DNA from: Paenalicyclobacillus macrosporangiidus
GTDB lineage: Bacteria > Bacillota > Bacilli > Alicyclobacillales > Alicyclobacillaceae
Reading direction: 5' to 3'
DNA length: 64,000 bases
NCBI RefSeq assembly: GCF_900116805.1
Contig: NZ_FPBV01000012.1
Coordinates: forward strand, 47,622-111,621
The position numbers were made by a program, and so were the translations under genes. The notes beneath the pieces are model-generated. The model ran no database searches and was not told the origin of the DNA. It was given only the letters and a program-made list of their open reading frames with translations. Numbering within the stretch: the first letter of the stretch is position 1; each line of letters starts with the position of its first letter. Of the stretch, positions 8,177-16,785 are shown piece after piece.

Positions 8177-9034
8177 ATGCGGGTGTCCCGGTTATTGACC
8201 AACCGTCGATTGTTTATCCTGTTGGCCGCGCTGATCCTGGTGACGGTGTTTGCTGGGTTGACGTTGCGCGGCCGCGTCGCCACCTGGCCGGAACGCGCCC
8301 TGATGGACGTGGAGAACGCCATCGCCGGAGTCATCTACCGGCCGGCCGCCAAGCTCACCGCCTTTCTGCAGGGTATCCACGACTTGCGCGACATGTACGC
8401 CGAGAACGCCGCGCTCAAGGCGCAACTGCAGAACTACAGTGCACTGAGCGCAAAACTGAACGACCTCGAGGCGGAGAACGCGCGCCTGAAACAGATGCTC
8501 GGGTACAAGCAGGGGGCCGGTGCGCGCTTTCGCCTGATCCCGGCCGAGGTCATCGGGCGGGATCCCGGTCAGTGGAACAGCGGCCTGACCATCAATGTCG
8601 GGCGATCCGCCGGCGTCACGAGCGACATGGCGGTGGTATCGGCGGACGGCAGTCTGGTGGGCCGCGTGGCGCAGGTGGCGGACAACAGCGCGAAGGTGGT
8701 GCTGATCACCGATACCCGGGTCGGCGACGGGGTGTCGGCGCGCGTTCAGTCCCAGGGTTCGGAACAGCCCTTCGGCATCGTGGTCGGGTCGGCCTCCGGC
8801 ACCGGACGCCTCGACATGACGTTTCTTTCGCCGGTGGCCAAGGTCCGTCAAGGGGACACGGTGGTGACTTCTGGATTGAGTGACATCTTTCCGGCGGGCA
8901 TCGTGATTGGCACGGTGGAGCAGATCCACACGGGCGTGCAGGGCCTGACCCAGTCCGCTCTGGTGAAACCTGCCGCCGACCTCGATTATCTCCAAGAGGT
9001 GTTTGTCATCGCCCGCACGGGGGGCAAGTCATGA
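8177..9034 (+). CDS. mreC: Rod-shape-determining protein MreC
   Basis: A 285-residue protein with an N-terminal membrane anchor (about residues 11-30), a coiled coil (about 62-105, rich in ENAALKAQLQ and ENARLKQML) and the C-terminal double beta-barrel domain (about 110-275). MreC acts outside the membrane, linking MreB/MreD to the elongasome transglycosylase and transpeptidase. Its stop overlaps the mreD start by four bases (ATGA). The 78-base gap after mreB is GC-rich with AAAAGGAAGAGGG before the ATG. Confidence 0.95.
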   Translation: MRVSRLLTNRRLFILLAALILVTVFAGLTLRGRVATWPERALMDVENAIAGVIYRPAAKLTAFLQGIHDLRDMYAENAALKAQLQNYSALSAKLNDLEAENARLKQMLGYKQGAGARFRLIPAEVIGRDPGQWNSGLTINVGRSAGVTSDMAVVSADGSLVGRVAQVADNSAKVVLITDTRVGDGVSARVQSQGSEQPFGIVVGSASGTGRLDMTFLSPVAKVRQGDTVVTSGLSDIFPAGIVIGTVEQIHTGVQGLTQSALVKPAADLDYLQEVFVIARTGGKS

Positions 9035-9549
9035 GAAACGCCATCGCGTTCGCCCTCCTTTGGCTGGCGCTGATTCTGCAATCCACCTGGTTTCAGATCC
9101 CGCCGCTCAACGAAATTCAGCCGAACTTCGTGTTGGTCGTCCTGACGGTGGCCGCCCTCACCCGCGGTCCGCGGCCGGCCCTGGTGATGGGGGTGCTCAT
9201 CGGGGTCATTCAGGACGCCAACTACGGGTCCTTTCTCGGCCTGTACGCGTTCGCGTACGGTGTGGTCGGATACTTCTCGGCGGTGTTCTTCTCGCAGTTT
9301 CTTCAGCGGAACGTGGCGCTGACGTTCGTGGTGACGGTGTGCGCCACGTTCTTGTTCGAGTGGCTGACGTTCGGCATGACGCGGCTGTTCGGTGTCACGG
9401 CGTACACCTGGCGGGTGGCCTTGGCGCTCACCCTGCAGCAGATGATCATCGACGGCGTGACGCTGTTGCTGCTGTATCCCATCCTGGTGCGGTGCATGTC
9501 CGACCGGCCGCGCCGGGGATTCGCCGCCTCGGAGGACGAAGCGCCCTGA
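9031..9549 (+). CDS. mreD: Rod-shape-determining protein MreD
   Basis: A 172-residue, very hydrophobic protein with about five membrane helices, starting with RNAIAFALLWLALILQSTWF as is usual for Bacillota MreD. It is an integral component of the elongasome that contacts MreC. The ATG overlaps the mreC stop. A short charged tail ends the protein. Confidence 0.93.
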   Translation: MRNAIAFALLWLALILQSTWFQIPPLNEIQPNFVLVVLTVAALTRGPRPALVMGVLIGVIQDANYGSFLGLYAFAYGVVGYFSAVFFSQFLQRNVALTFVVTVCATFLFEWLTFGMTRLFGVTAYTWRVALALTLQQMIIDGVTLLLLYPILVRCMSDRPRRGFAASEDEAP

Positions 9550-9647
9550 GCCGGTGATGGGAAACGGCGCGTCGCTGCAGGAGATCCCTGCCGGTTTCGC
9601 GAATATTTTCAGCTGTGTCGCTGCCGTGCGCAGGAGGAGAGTTCTCG

Positions 9648-10397
9648 TTGGCCGTCAAAATGATCGTCCAGAGCAAGCCGGAACCCAAGCATCCGGTGGC
9701 CGTCAAGGGCACCCGCGAGGGACTGGTGTTCCTGCTTGATGAACACTGTGCATATGAGGACTTATACCGCTGCCTGACCGACCTGTTGACCGGGGAGTCC
9801 GCGGGGCTGTTCAACGGCCCGCAGGTGGCCGTGTCCGTCGATTACGGGGATCGCGCCCTGACGCCGGAACAGGCGCGGGCGTTGCTCGGCGTGTTTCTCG
9901 CCCGGGAGAACTTTGTCGTGCGGGAATGGGGCGGACACACCGCGGCGCGAAAGGCCCTGTACGGGCAGCGGCCGTCGGCGCGCGCGCAGAACCAGTTTAT
10001 TCACAAGGGCACGGTGCGGGCCGGCCAGGACCTGTATTTTGACGGCGACGTGGTGGTCGTCGGCGATGTGAACCCTGGCGGCCAGGTTTCGGCCGCGGGG
10101 GATATTTACGTGTTCGGGCGCCTGCGCGGCATCGCACACGCGGGCATTCACGGCGACGAACGGGCCATCATCGCGGCCGCGGAATTCGCACCCACCCAGG
10201 TGCGCATCGCGAGCGTCGTGGGATGGGCACCCGAGTCGGCCGGCGAGAGGATGTCCACGTTCATGGAGTTCGCGTACCTGACCGCGGACGGCATGGCCGT
10301 CGACAAGATGCAGTATGCCGCCGTCCTGCGCCAGGCGGGTCCGGGGACGGCGGACGGCCCGGGCAGCGCGGGTGCCAGCGCAGGGGAAGGGGGTTAA
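9648..10397 (+). CDS. minC: Septum-site determining protein MinC
   Basis: About 249 residues with the two MinC domains: an N-terminal FtsZ-antagonising domain (about 1-100) and a C-terminal right-handed beta-helix (about 115-215: GQDLYFDGDVVVVGDVNPGG, then GDIYVFGRLRG and AIIAAAEFAPTQ) that dimerises and binds MinD. It inhibits FtsZ ring assembly near the poles. TTG 9648 is preferred because AGGAGGA lies about 9 bases upstream; ATG 9660 is the alternative. The last 30 residues are a Gly/Ala-rich tail. It is followed two bases later by minD. Confidence 0.93.
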   Translation: MAVKMIVQSKPEPKHPVAVKGTREGLVFLLDEHCAYEDLYRCLTDLLTGESAGLFNGPQVAVSVDYGDRALTPEQARALLGVFLARENFVVREWGGHTAARKALYGQRPSARAQNQFIHKGTVRAGQDLYFDGDVVVVGDVNPGGQVSAAGDIYVFGRLRGIAHAGIHGDERAIIAAAEFAPTQVRIASVVGWAPESAGERMSTFMEFAYLTADGMAVDKMQYAAVLRQAGPGTADGPGSAGASAGEGG

Positions 10398-10399
10398 CG

Positions 10400-11197
10400 A
10401 TGGGGACTGCCGTTGTGATCACCTCGGGGAAGGGCGGAGTCGGCAAGACGACTTCCACCGCGAACATCGGCACGGCTCTGGCTCTGTTGGGCAAACGCGT
10501 GTGCTTGGTGGACACGGACATCGGGCTGCGCAACCTCGATGTGGTGATGGGGCTGGAAAACCGGATCATCTACGACATCGTGGATGTGGCCTCCGGGGAA
10601 TGCCGCCTCGAACAGGCGCTCATCCGGGACAAGCGCTTCGACCACCTGGCCGTCTTGCCCGCTTCGCAGACGAAGGACAAGTCGGCGCTCGATCCGGATC
10701 GCGTCCGGGACATGGTGGTGCAGCTGAAGCAACAGTTCGATTTCGTCTTCATCGATTGCCCGGCCGGCATCGAGCACGGGTTCAGGGTGGCCGTAGCCGG
10801 GGCCGACGAAGCCATCGTCGTGACCACGCCCGAAACCGCTTCGGTCCGGGACGCGGATCGGGTCATCGGCCTGCTGGAGGCGAGCCATCTCAAGTCGCCG
10901 AAGCTCATCATCAACCGCATCCGGCCGAAGATGGTCAAACAGGGAGACATGCTGGATATCGATGAGGTCGTGCAGGTGCTCGCCATCGATTTGCTCGGGG
11001 TCATTCCGGACGAAGAGACCGTGATCAAGAACAACATCAAGGGAGAACCGATTGTGATGAACCCGGACAGTCGGGCGGCGATGGCGTACCGTCACATCGC
11101 CCGCCGGATCCTCGGCGACTCCGTGCCGCTCATGGTGCTCGACGAGGAGCCGGGCCTGTGGAGCCGGGTGAAGCGGCTCATCGGCGGGCGCCGCTGA
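10400..11197 (+). CDS. minD: Septum-site determining ATPase MinD
   Basis: A 265-residue ParA/MinD ATPase. The deviant Walker A motif SGKGGVGKTT is at about residues 9-18, followed by DTDIGLRNLD and DCPAGIEHGF (Walker B region). The C-terminus ends in an amphipathic, basic membrane-targeting helix, GLWSRVKRLIGGRR. MinD binds the membrane in its ATP form and recruits MinC. It starts two bases after the minC stop. Confidence 0.97.
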   Translation: MGTAVVITSGKGGVGKTTSTANIGTALALLGKRVCLVDTDIGLRNLDVVMGLENRIIYDIVDVASGECRLEQALIRDKRFDHLAVLPASQTKDKSALDPDRVRDMVVQLKQQFDFVFIDCPAGIEHGFRVAVAGADEAIVVTTPETASVRDADRVIGLLEASHLKSPKLIINRIRPKMVKQGDMLDIDEVVQVLAIDLLGVIPDEETVIKNNIKGEPIVMNPDSRAAMAYRHIARRILGDSVPLMVLDEEPGLWSRVKRLIGGRR

Positions 11198-11205
11198 GCC
11201 CGCGG

Positions 11206-11234
11206 TCATACTCGTCCCGTCATGTCCATACCTA
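11206..11234 (+). promoter_or_regulatory. Candidate sigma-E promoter for spoIVFA-spoIVFB
   Basis: TCATACT (11206-11212), exactly 14 bases, then CATACCTA (11227-11234), matching KMATATT-N14-CATACAHT at 6/7 and 6/8 positions. It lies in the 68-base gap between minD and spoIVFA. The spoIVF operon is sigma-E dependent in B. subtilis, so sequence and expected biology agree. Confidence 0.55.
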
Positions 11235-11265
11235 TGTAGGGACAGGATGGCGAGGAGGGGCGAGT

Positions 11266-12222
11266 ATGTCCGACGACAAGTCGATCTGGCCTTGGAAGGA
11301 TTGGAATCCCCGCTCGGCGGCCAAAGCGGCAAAGGACCAGCGGACGGAACCCGTCGCACCGGACTTGCACGATGACAACCCGTGGTTCGCCCCGCGGTCC
11401 GGCGCACCGGCGGGCGATGCAGCCGGCGATCCGGATCGCAAGTCCCGCCGCCCCGGGTCGGCGCGATGGCTCGGCGCCGATGCGTCCCCCTACGGATTTT
11501 CGGACGAAGACGGAAGTCTGCAGCAGGTGGAAGGGGCCAACCTGCGCCGCTCTTTCGGAACCGCGCGATCCCGCCGGTTCGTGGCAAGGACCGGCCGAAT
11601 CCCCTCCGTCAACCGGGCGGTTAAGCGGGATCCCGCCGGTGGTGGGACCTGGCTGTTGCAGACGGTGTGCGCCATGGGGCTCGTCGCGGCCGGCCTGTAC
11701 GCGCACGACAGCCAAGGGAGCATCGCCGACGAGATCCAGCGCGTCTATCACAGCATGTTCACCGAAGACTACTCCACGCTCTCGATGCCGGCGGTCAAGC
11801 AGTTCCTCGACGACCACGGCGTCTCCATCCCTGCGTTCTGGACCGGTTCGACCTCTGGCGTCGTACGCCTGCATGCCCCCTTGGCGGGTGTGATCCAGGC
11901 CGACTATGCCCCAGGACACCCGGAGGTGTGGATTGCGGGCACGGCGGACGCTCCGGTGCTCGCCGCGGGATCCGGGACGGTTTCCCAGGTCCAACAGGAT
12001 GCAGACGGCTGGTCGGTGGTCATTGAGCACGGCGCCGTCGGTACATCCTTGTACCACGGGTTGGGGACCGTCAGCGTCCAGGCTGGACAGGCGGTCAGCT
12101 CGGGCCAGGTGATTGGCCGGTTGCCGCACAGCGACGCGCCCGTTCTCAGGTTCGCCATGCAGCGCGACGGGGCCTACATCAATCCGCACGATGACATCCA
12201 CTTTCCGGAGGCCGGTGCATGA
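11266..12222 (+). CDS. spoIVFA: Stage IV sporulation protein FA (SpoIVFA), M23-like fold
   Basis: A 318-residue bitopic protein with a long charged N-terminal region, one membrane segment at about 127-146 (WLLQTVCAMGLVAAGLYAH), and a C-terminal LytM/M23-like beta domain (about 205-318). The metalloprotease signature is degenerate (SLYHGLGTV, and RFAMQRDGAYINP where active enzymes have an HLHFE-type motif), so it is not expected to be catalytic. SpoIVFA holds the SpoIVFB protease inactive in the outer forespore membrane until SpoIVB cleaves it. Its stop overlaps the spoIVFB start. ATG 11266 has GAGGAGGGG upstream. Confidence 0.85.
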   Translation: MSDDKSIWPWKDWNPRSAAKAAKDQRTEPVAPDLHDDNPWFAPRSGAPAGDAAGDPDRKSRRPGSARWLGADASPYGFSDEDGSLQQVEGANLRRSFGTARSRRFVARTGRIPSVNRAVKRDPAGGGTWLLQTVCAMGLVAAGLYAHDSQGSIADEIQRVYHSMFTEDYSTLSMPAVKQFLDDHGVSIPAFWTGSTSGVVRLHAPLAGVIQADYAPGHPEVWIAGTADAPVLAAGSGTVSQVQQDADGWSVVIEHGAVGTSLYHGLGTVSVQAGQAVSSGQVIGRLPHSDAPVLRFAMQRDGAYINPHDDIHFPEAGA

Positions 12223-13136
12223 ATCTGCACCGTCGCTTCGTCTCGCCGGCGGGCGGCGTGCTCGGGATGGCGGGCCTGGCGGCCAAGGTGCGGGTGCATC
12301 CGCTCTTTCTCGCCCTCGCCGCCTTCGCGGTGTACGCGGGGTTGTGGCGCGACCTGGTGGTCCTGTTTCTGCTCGTGGCGCTCCACGAATTGGGCCACGC
12401 CGCCGCGGCGCAGGCGCTCGGGTACGAGGTGGAGCGGGTGACGCTCCTCCCGTTCGGCGGCGTGGCGACCCTGGGGTACGGAAGCATCGGTTTCGTCCCG
12501 CGCCACGAGGCGCTCATCGCCATCGCCGGGCCGTTGGTCAATCTCGGGCTGACGGGGGCGTCGGCGGTCGTGCACGCCTTGGGCCTGTGGCCGGACGCGT
12601 TTTTCCTCCGCGTGGCGGAGTTGAACCTGTGGATCGTCGCATTCAACCTGCTGCCCGGGCTGCCCCTCGACGGCGGGCGCATCCTGCGGGCGGCGCGATC
12701 GCGCCAGTTGGGGTACGAGGCGGCGACACGGGAGGCGTATGACGTGGCGCTGTGGTTGGCCATCACTCTGTTGTTCCTCGGTACGGCGGCGCTGTGGGCG
12801 GGATATCCGCACTTGGGCATGCTGGTGCTCGGGGTCTTTCTCCTGGTCACCGCCTGGGCGGGCCGGCGCGATCTGCGGATGGAGACCATTCGCTTTCTCG
12901 ACGCGAAACGGCGGGCATCCCGGCGCCGTCCGGAGGTCATTCGGTCGTTGGTCGTGCCCCGGACGACGCCTGTCCGTGACGTCGTCCGCCGTTTTTCTCC
13001 GGATCGGTACCACCTCGTCTACGTGCGCAACGAGGCGGGCGAGGTATCGGCCATCCTCGAAGAGGATGAGCTCCTGGAAGCCGTCTTTGACGGGCGGTGG
13101 CTCGAGACGGTGGGCGATTGGATGGACCGGCCCTGA
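12219..13136 (+). CDS. spoIVFB: Intramembrane metalloprotease SpoIVFB
   Basis: A 305-residue site-2-type protease. Four or more membrane helices carry the zinc motif HELGH (residues 56-60) and the third ligand in NLLPGLPLDGGR. The C-terminal about 90 residues form a CBS-like domain (RTTPVRDVVRRFSPDRYHLV), which senses ATP in B. subtilis. SpoIVFB releases active sigma-K from pro-sigma-K in the mother cell. It is translationally coupled to spoIVFA. The spoIVB gene, whose product triggers this pathway, is at the other end of the window. Confidence 0.95.
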   Translation: MNLHRRFVSPAGGVLGMAGLAAKVRVHPLFLALAAFAVYAGLWRDLVVLFLLVALHELGHAAAAQALGYEVERVTLLPFGGVATLGYGSIGFVPRHEALIAIAGPLVNLGLTGASAVVHALGLWPDAFFLRVAELNLWIVAFNLLPGLPLDGGRILRAARSRQLGYEAATREAYDVALWLAITLLFLGTAALWAGYPHLGMLVLGVFLLVTAWAGRRDLRMETIRFLDAKRRASRRRPEVIRSLVVPRTTPVRDVVRRFSPDRYHLVYVRNEAGEVSAILEEDELLEAVFDGRWLETVGDWMDRP

Positions 13137-13138
13137 GG

Positions 13139-13168
13139 TTGCCACACGCCCGCTTGGCGTGTTAAGAT
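13139..13168 (+). promoter_or_regulatory. Sigma-A promoter for rplU-prp-rpmA
   Basis: TTGCCA (13139-13144), an 18-base spacer and TAAGAT (13163-13168) directly after the spoIVFB stop. It leaves a leader of about 125 bases before rplU. Confidence 0.6.
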
Positions 13169-13171
13169 AGG

Positions 13172-13299
13172 AAAAGTGTATTGTGCCCATGCAATCTGCT
13201 TGGGCCGGCACTGCAACCGCATGTGTCAGGGGCGGCGTGGTCCGACAAACCACCTGGGGTGGTGCCCCGGCAGCGAGTCTGAGTGAAGGAGGCGTGGCG
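13172..13299 (+). promoter_or_regulatory. Structured 5' leader of rplU, probable L21 leader
   Basis: The untranslated leader of the L21 operon contains paired segments: GCCCA with TGGGC around 13184-13205, and GTGGT (13237-13241) with ACCAC (13249-13253), followed by GGGGTGGTGCCCC. Ribosomal protein L21 leaders in Bacillota are conserved structured elements thought to mediate autoregulation. I identify it by position and visible hairpins, not by a covariance match. Confidence 0.5.
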
Positions 13300-13611
13300 A
13301 TGTACGCCATCGTCGAGACAGGCGGCAAGCAGTACAAGGTTTCGGAGGGCGACGTCATCGTCGTCGAGAAGTTGGACGCAGAGGTCGGCAGCACCATTCA
13401 GTTGGACAAGGTGTATCTCATCGGCGGAGAGGACGGCGTGCGCGTGGGCACTCCGACGGTGGCCGGTGCTTCCGTTTCCGCAAAGGTGGTTGAGCACGGC
13501 CGCGGCGAGAAAATCGTCGTGTTCAAGTACAAGCCGAAGAAGAACTATCACAAGAAGCAGGGTCACCGCCAGCCGTACACCAAGTTGCAAATCGAGGCCA
13601 TCCAGGCGTAA
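13300..13611 (+). CDS. rplU: 50S ribosomal protein L21
   Basis: At 103 residues this is standard length. It starts [14 protein letters not shown] and contains [20 protein letters not shown], the L21 signature region that binds 23S rRNA. It is followed by prp and rpmA, the conserved L21-Prp-L27 arrangement. ATG 13300 is preceded by GAAGGAGG. Confidence 0.98.
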   Translation: MYAIVETGGKQYKVSEGDVIVVEKLDAEVGSTIQLDKVYLIGGEDGVRVGTPTVAGASVSAKVVEHGRGEKIVVFKYKPKKNYHKKQGHRQPYTKLQIEAIQA

Positions 13612-13629
13612 GGCGGGGCGGCGGAACGG

Positions 13630-13953
13630 TTGATTCAGCTCGATGTGTACGAACAGGCCGGGCGCATTCGCCGTTTCACGGTCCGCGGGCACGCCGGGGC
13701 GGGCCCGGCGGGACGGGACATTGTGTGCGCGGCGGTGAGCGCGTTGGTGCTCAATGCCATCAACAGTTGTGAGGTCCTGCTCGGTTGTCCGCTCGCGGTG
13801 GACGACGACGGCGAGACCCTGGTGTGCGAGGTACCGGCCGGCACCCGTGACCCGGAGGGTGTCCAACTGCTGCTCGAAAGCATGGTGTTCGGGGTGAAGC
13901 AGACCGCCGACGCGCACCCGCGGCACGTGGCTGTTCGTACCCGTTCGGTTTGA
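13630..13953 (+). CDS. prp: Ribosomal-processing cysteine protease Prp (YsxB)
   Basis: A 107-residue protein with the Prp catalytic pair: His in RGHAGAG (about residue 21) and Cys in DIVCAAVSAL (about residue 35). Prp removes the short N-terminal extension of L27 before ribosome assembly in Bacillota. The substrate gene rpmA lies immediately downstream and does carry such an extension (F|AHKKG). The start is a TTG at 13630; no better start is available. The ribosome binding site is weak, consistent with low expression between two highly expressed ribosomal genes. Confidence 0.92.
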   Translation: MIQLDVYEQAGRIRRFTVRGHAGAGPAGRDIVCAAVSALVLNAINSCEVLLGCPLAVDDDGETLVCEVPAGTRDPEGVQLLLESMVFGVKQTADAHPRHVAVRTRSV

Positions 13954-14049
13954 CAACCGCACACGAATCGATGGCGGGGTTGCGCGGAACGGTTCGCTGC
14001 GCGGAAGAAGCGGAGCGCGAAACCCGCCGCGGATAAGGAGTGAGAGCAC

Positions 14050-14364
14050 ATGTTGAAGTTCGACCTGCAACGGTTTGCCCACAAGAAGGGCGTCTCCAGC
14101 ACGCGCAACGGCCGCGACAGCGAATCGAAGCGGCTCGGCGTCAAGCGGGCGGACGGCCAGTTGGTCACCGCCGGCTCCATCCTGGTGCGGCAGCGCGGCA
14201 CGAAGATCCACCCGGGCAAGAACGTCGGCCTCGGCAAGGACGACACCCTGTTCGCCCTGATTGAAGGCCGCGTCAAGTTTGAGCGGTTCGGCCGCAACCG
14301 CAAACGCGTGAGCGTGTACCCGGTGGAGCAGGCAGCGGAGGCCACGGTCGCGGCCGAAGCGTGA
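14050..14364 (+). CDS. rpmA: 50S ribosomal protein L27 with Prp-cleaved N-terminal extension
   Basis: A 104-residue L27 precursor. The first nine residues, MLKFDLQRF, match the Bacillota extension (LDLQFF-type), with cleavage expected between Phe9 and Ala10 to expose [15 protein letters not shown], the mature N-terminus that reaches the peptidyl transferase centre. The conserved [20 protein letters not shown] follows. A short Ala-rich tail ends the protein. A strong terminator lies 17 bases after the stop. Confidence 0.98.
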   Translation: MLKFDLQRFAHKKGVSSTRNGRDSESKRLGVKRADGQLVTAGSILVRQRGTKIHPGKNVGLGKDDTLFALIEGRVKFERFGRNRKRVSVYPVEQAAEATVAAEA

Positions 14365-14381
14365 ACGAGGATGAATCGGTG

Positions 14382-14407
14382 AAGCCCGGCGCAAGCCGGG
14401 CTTTTTT
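14382..14407 (+). terminator. Rho-independent terminator after rpmA
   Basis: AAGCCCGGC and GCCGGGCTT form a nine-pair stem around a GCAA tetraloop, followed directly by TTTT. It closes the L21-Prp-L27 operon. Confidence 0.92.
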
Positions 14408-14430
14408 GCGAGGATGGGGCGTGGTGAATC

Positions 14431-14955
14431 GTGAATGAACTGGAATGCCTGGGTGCGCTCCGGGCGCATCGGCACGAGGTGATGAACGCCCTCCAGGTGG
14501 TCAAGGGTTATCTGCAGTTGAAGCGGGTGGATCAGGCAGAGCGCGCCCTCGACCGCCTGTCGGACCGGCTCGCCGACTTCGCACGCCTGCAGGGGGCTGT
14601 CGCTCCCGAAGAGGCGGACATTCTCTGGTGCGCCATCACCCTCGGCCGCGTGCGCATCCAGCGCTGGACAACCGGCGTCTGCCGGACCGTGGCGCAGGTG
14701 CGCGCCGTGTGCGCGTTGCTGCGGGCGGTCGAATCGTGCGCCGCGGCCGGCGGGATCGACGAGGTCCGAGTATCGGCCGGAGCGGAAGGCGGCGATGTGT
14801 GGCTGCGGATCGCGCCGGTGATGGGAGCGGATGATGGGCCGGAGGGGCAACGGTCGCGGGATTGGTGGCACACTGTACAGCAGGAGACGGCCCGCCCGGG
14901 TGTGCGGTGGGAACCGGCTGAAGGCGGTGCACGCGTGGTGCGCGTGACCGGCTGA
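14431..14955 (+). CDS. spo0B: Sporulation phosphotransferase Spo0B
   Basis: A 174-residue protein with the Spo0B N-terminal helical hairpin: [20 protein letters not shown], where His15 in HEVMN aligns with the phosphorylated histidine of Spo0B and is followed by the family Asn. The remainder is a degenerate HATPase-like domain without ATP-binding boxes. Spo0B passes phosphate from Spo0F to Spo0A; spo0A is also in this window. The position between rpmA and obgE is the same as in B. subtilis. GTG 14431 is used; GTG 14421 is an alternative. Confidence 0.85.
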   Translation: MNELECLGALRAHRHEVMNALQVVKGYLQLKRVDQAERALDRLSDRLADFARLQGAVAPEEADILWCAITLGRVRIQRWTTGVCRTVAQVRAVCALLRAVESCAAAGGIDEVRVSAGAEGGDVWLRIAPVMGADDGPEGQRSRDWWHTVQQETARPGVRWEPAEGGARVVRVTG

Positions 14956-15002
14956 AGACGTGGGCCGGGCGGCAGGAGCCCGGAGGCGAAGGAGGCGATG
15001 GG

Positions 15003-16289
15003 ATGTTCGTCGATCAGGCGAAGGTGTACGTCAAGGGCGGCGACGGCGGCAACGGCATCGTCGCGTACCGCCGCGAGAAATACGTGCCGTTGGGCGGGCC
15101 GTCCGGCGGTGATGGCGGCCGCGGCGGAGACGTGGTGCTGGTCGTCGACGAAGGGCTGCGGACGTTGTTGGACTTCCGTTACCAGAGGCACTTCAAGGCG
15201 GATCGCGGCGAGAACGGGAAGACCAAAAACCAGCATGGCAAGAGCGCGGAGGACCTCGTCATCAAGGTGCCGCCGGGGACCGTGGTGCGCGACGCTGACA
15301 CGGGGGAGTTCCTGGGCGACCTGGTGCGCCACGGGCAGCGCTTGGTGGTGGCTCGGGGCGGCCGCGGCGGGCGCGGGAATGCCCGCTTCGCCACCGAGGT
15401 CAACAAGGCGCCGGACATGGCCGAGAAAGGGGAGCCGGGCGAGGAGCGCAATCTCCTGCTCGAGCTGAAGGTGCTGGCGGACGCGGGATTGGTCGGATTT
15501 CCGAGCGTCGGCAAGTCGACCTTGTTGTCGGCCGTGTCGGCGGCGCGCCCGAAGATCGCGGCGTACCATTTCACCACCCTGAGCCCCGAACTGGGCGTGG
15601 TGGACGTCGGGGACGGGCGGAGCTTCGTACTGGCCGACCTGCCGGGGCTGATTGAAGGGGCCCACGCGGGGCACGGGCTCGGGCACGAGTTCCTGCGCCA
15701 TGTGGAGCGGACGCGGGTGATCATCCACGTGATCGACATGGCGGCGGTGGAAGGCCGCGATCCGGTGGCGGACTTCCAAACCATCCAGGATGAGCTGCGG
15801 CAGTACGATGCGCGCCTGGTCGAGCGGCCCCTCCTGGTGGCGGCCAACAAGATGGATCTCCCGGAGGCTGCGGAACACCTGGAGCGGTTTCGCCAGGCGT
15901 ATCCCGACCTGAGGGTGTTCCCGGTGTCGGGGGCGACGGGAGAGGGTGTGCAGGAGTTGGTCTACGCCATCGCCGATCTGCTCGACGCGACCCCTGCCGC
16001 GGCCCCCTTGGACGAGGGTACAGACACGCCGCCGCAGACGGAGCAGAAGGTGTACCGGTACGAACCGGAGGAACCGTTTCAGGTCCGCCGCGACGGCCCG
16101 GTGTTCGTCGTGGTGAGCCGTGAGCTGGAGAAGCTGGTGAAGATGACCAACTTTTCGCAGCACGACGCGGTGCTCCGGTTCCAGCGCATCCTCCGGCGCA
16201 AGGGCGTCGACGACGAACTGCGGCGGCGCGGCGCCAAGGAAGGTGACGTGATTCGGATTGGCGACATGGAGTTTGAGTTTGTCGACTGA
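15003..16289 (+). CDS. obgE: GTPase Obg
   Basis: A 428-residue Obg GTPase. It has the glycine-rich Obg fold (about 1-158: [20 protein letters not shown]), a G domain with [10 protein letters not shown] (G1), [10 protein letters not shown] (G3) and NKMD (G4), and the C-terminal OCT domain (about 345-428). Obg takes part in 50S assembly and, in B. subtilis, in stress and sporulation signalling. The ATG at 15003 follows GAAGGAGGCG. The end overlaps the start region of the next gene by about 11 bases. Confidence 0.98.
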   Translation: MFVDQAKVYVKGGDGGNGIVAYRREKYVPLGGPSGGDGGRGGDVVLVVDEGLRTLLDFRYQRHFKADRGENGKTKNQHGKSAEDLVIKVPPGTVVRDADTGEFLGDLVRHGQRLVVARGGRGGRGNARFATEVNKAPDMAEKGEPGEERNLLLELKVLADAGLVGFPSVGKSTLLSAVSAARPKIAAYHFTTLSPELGVVDVGDGRSFVLADLPGLIEGAHAGHGLGHEFLRHVERTRVIIHVIDMAAVEGRDPVADFQTIQDELRQYDARLVERPLLVAANKMDLPEAAEHLERFRQAYPDLRVFPVSGATGEGVQELVYAIADLLDATPAAAPLDEGTDTPPQTEQKVYRYEPEEPFQVRRDGPVFVVVSRELEKLVKMTNFSQHDAVLRFQRILRRKGVDDELRRRGAKEGDVIRIGDMEFEFVD

Positions 16290-16689
16290 CCCGCCGCCGT
16301 GGTGGACACCGGCCCTGGCTTCCGAAGCGCTGCGGCGGGTCGAGGAGGCGCTGCCCGCGGAGACGGGCGGATTGTTCGTTCAGGGCCCGGAGGGATCCGT
16401 GGCGTTGTTCACTCCGCCAGTGCAGGCGGACAGGGTGTCCTTCGCGGCGGATCCGGCGGAGGTCGTTCGCTTCGCGTATTCCAGCAGGGTCCAGGGGACC
16501 CGTGTGCTCGGCTCCTTTCATTCGCATCCGAACGGCCGCGAAACGGTGTCCTCGCGCGATCACCCGATGCTGGCATGGGGAGAATGGCACGCGCTGTTCG
16601 TGCCGGCGGGCAGCGCCTGGCGGATCCGGTTCTGGCGCCGGCAACCGGGGACAGCATCGGGGACATGCGCTCTGGAGAAATCCAGATGA
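16279..16689 (+). CDS. JAMM/MPN-domain metalloprotease-like protein
   Basis: A protein of about 136 residues consisting almost entirely of a JAB1/MPN domain. The Glu in LPAETGGLF and the zinc-binding pattern [14 protein letters not shown] (H-x-H-P-x6-S-x2-D) fit an active JAMM isopeptidase-like enzyme. No partner such as a ubiquitin-like protein, ThiS or CysO is encoded nearby. The start overlaps the end of obgE; TTG 16279 is chosen because GGAG ends 7 bases before it, but TTG 16258 or 16273 are possible. It sits alone between obgE and comGA. The substrate cannot be deduced. Confidence 0.75.
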   Translation: MSTDPPPWWTPALASEALRRVEEALPAETGGLFVQGPEGSVALFTPPVQADRVSFAADPAEVVRFAYSSRVQGTRVLGSFHSHPNGRETVSSRDHPMLAWGEWHALFVPAGSAWRIRFWRRQPGTASGTCALEKSR

Positions 16690-16785
16690 GCTTGTGAAAG
16701 ATTTACAATCCCATATCCCGCAGAACGCCGGGAAAACAGGCGGTGGACGATTCGCCACGAACTCCCTCTCACGGAGGTGAAGGGC

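Noticed and set aside
16690..16785. Promoter for the comG operon
   Set aside because: TACAAT at 16704-16709 has no acceptable -35 and no extension, and no ComK-type box is visible.
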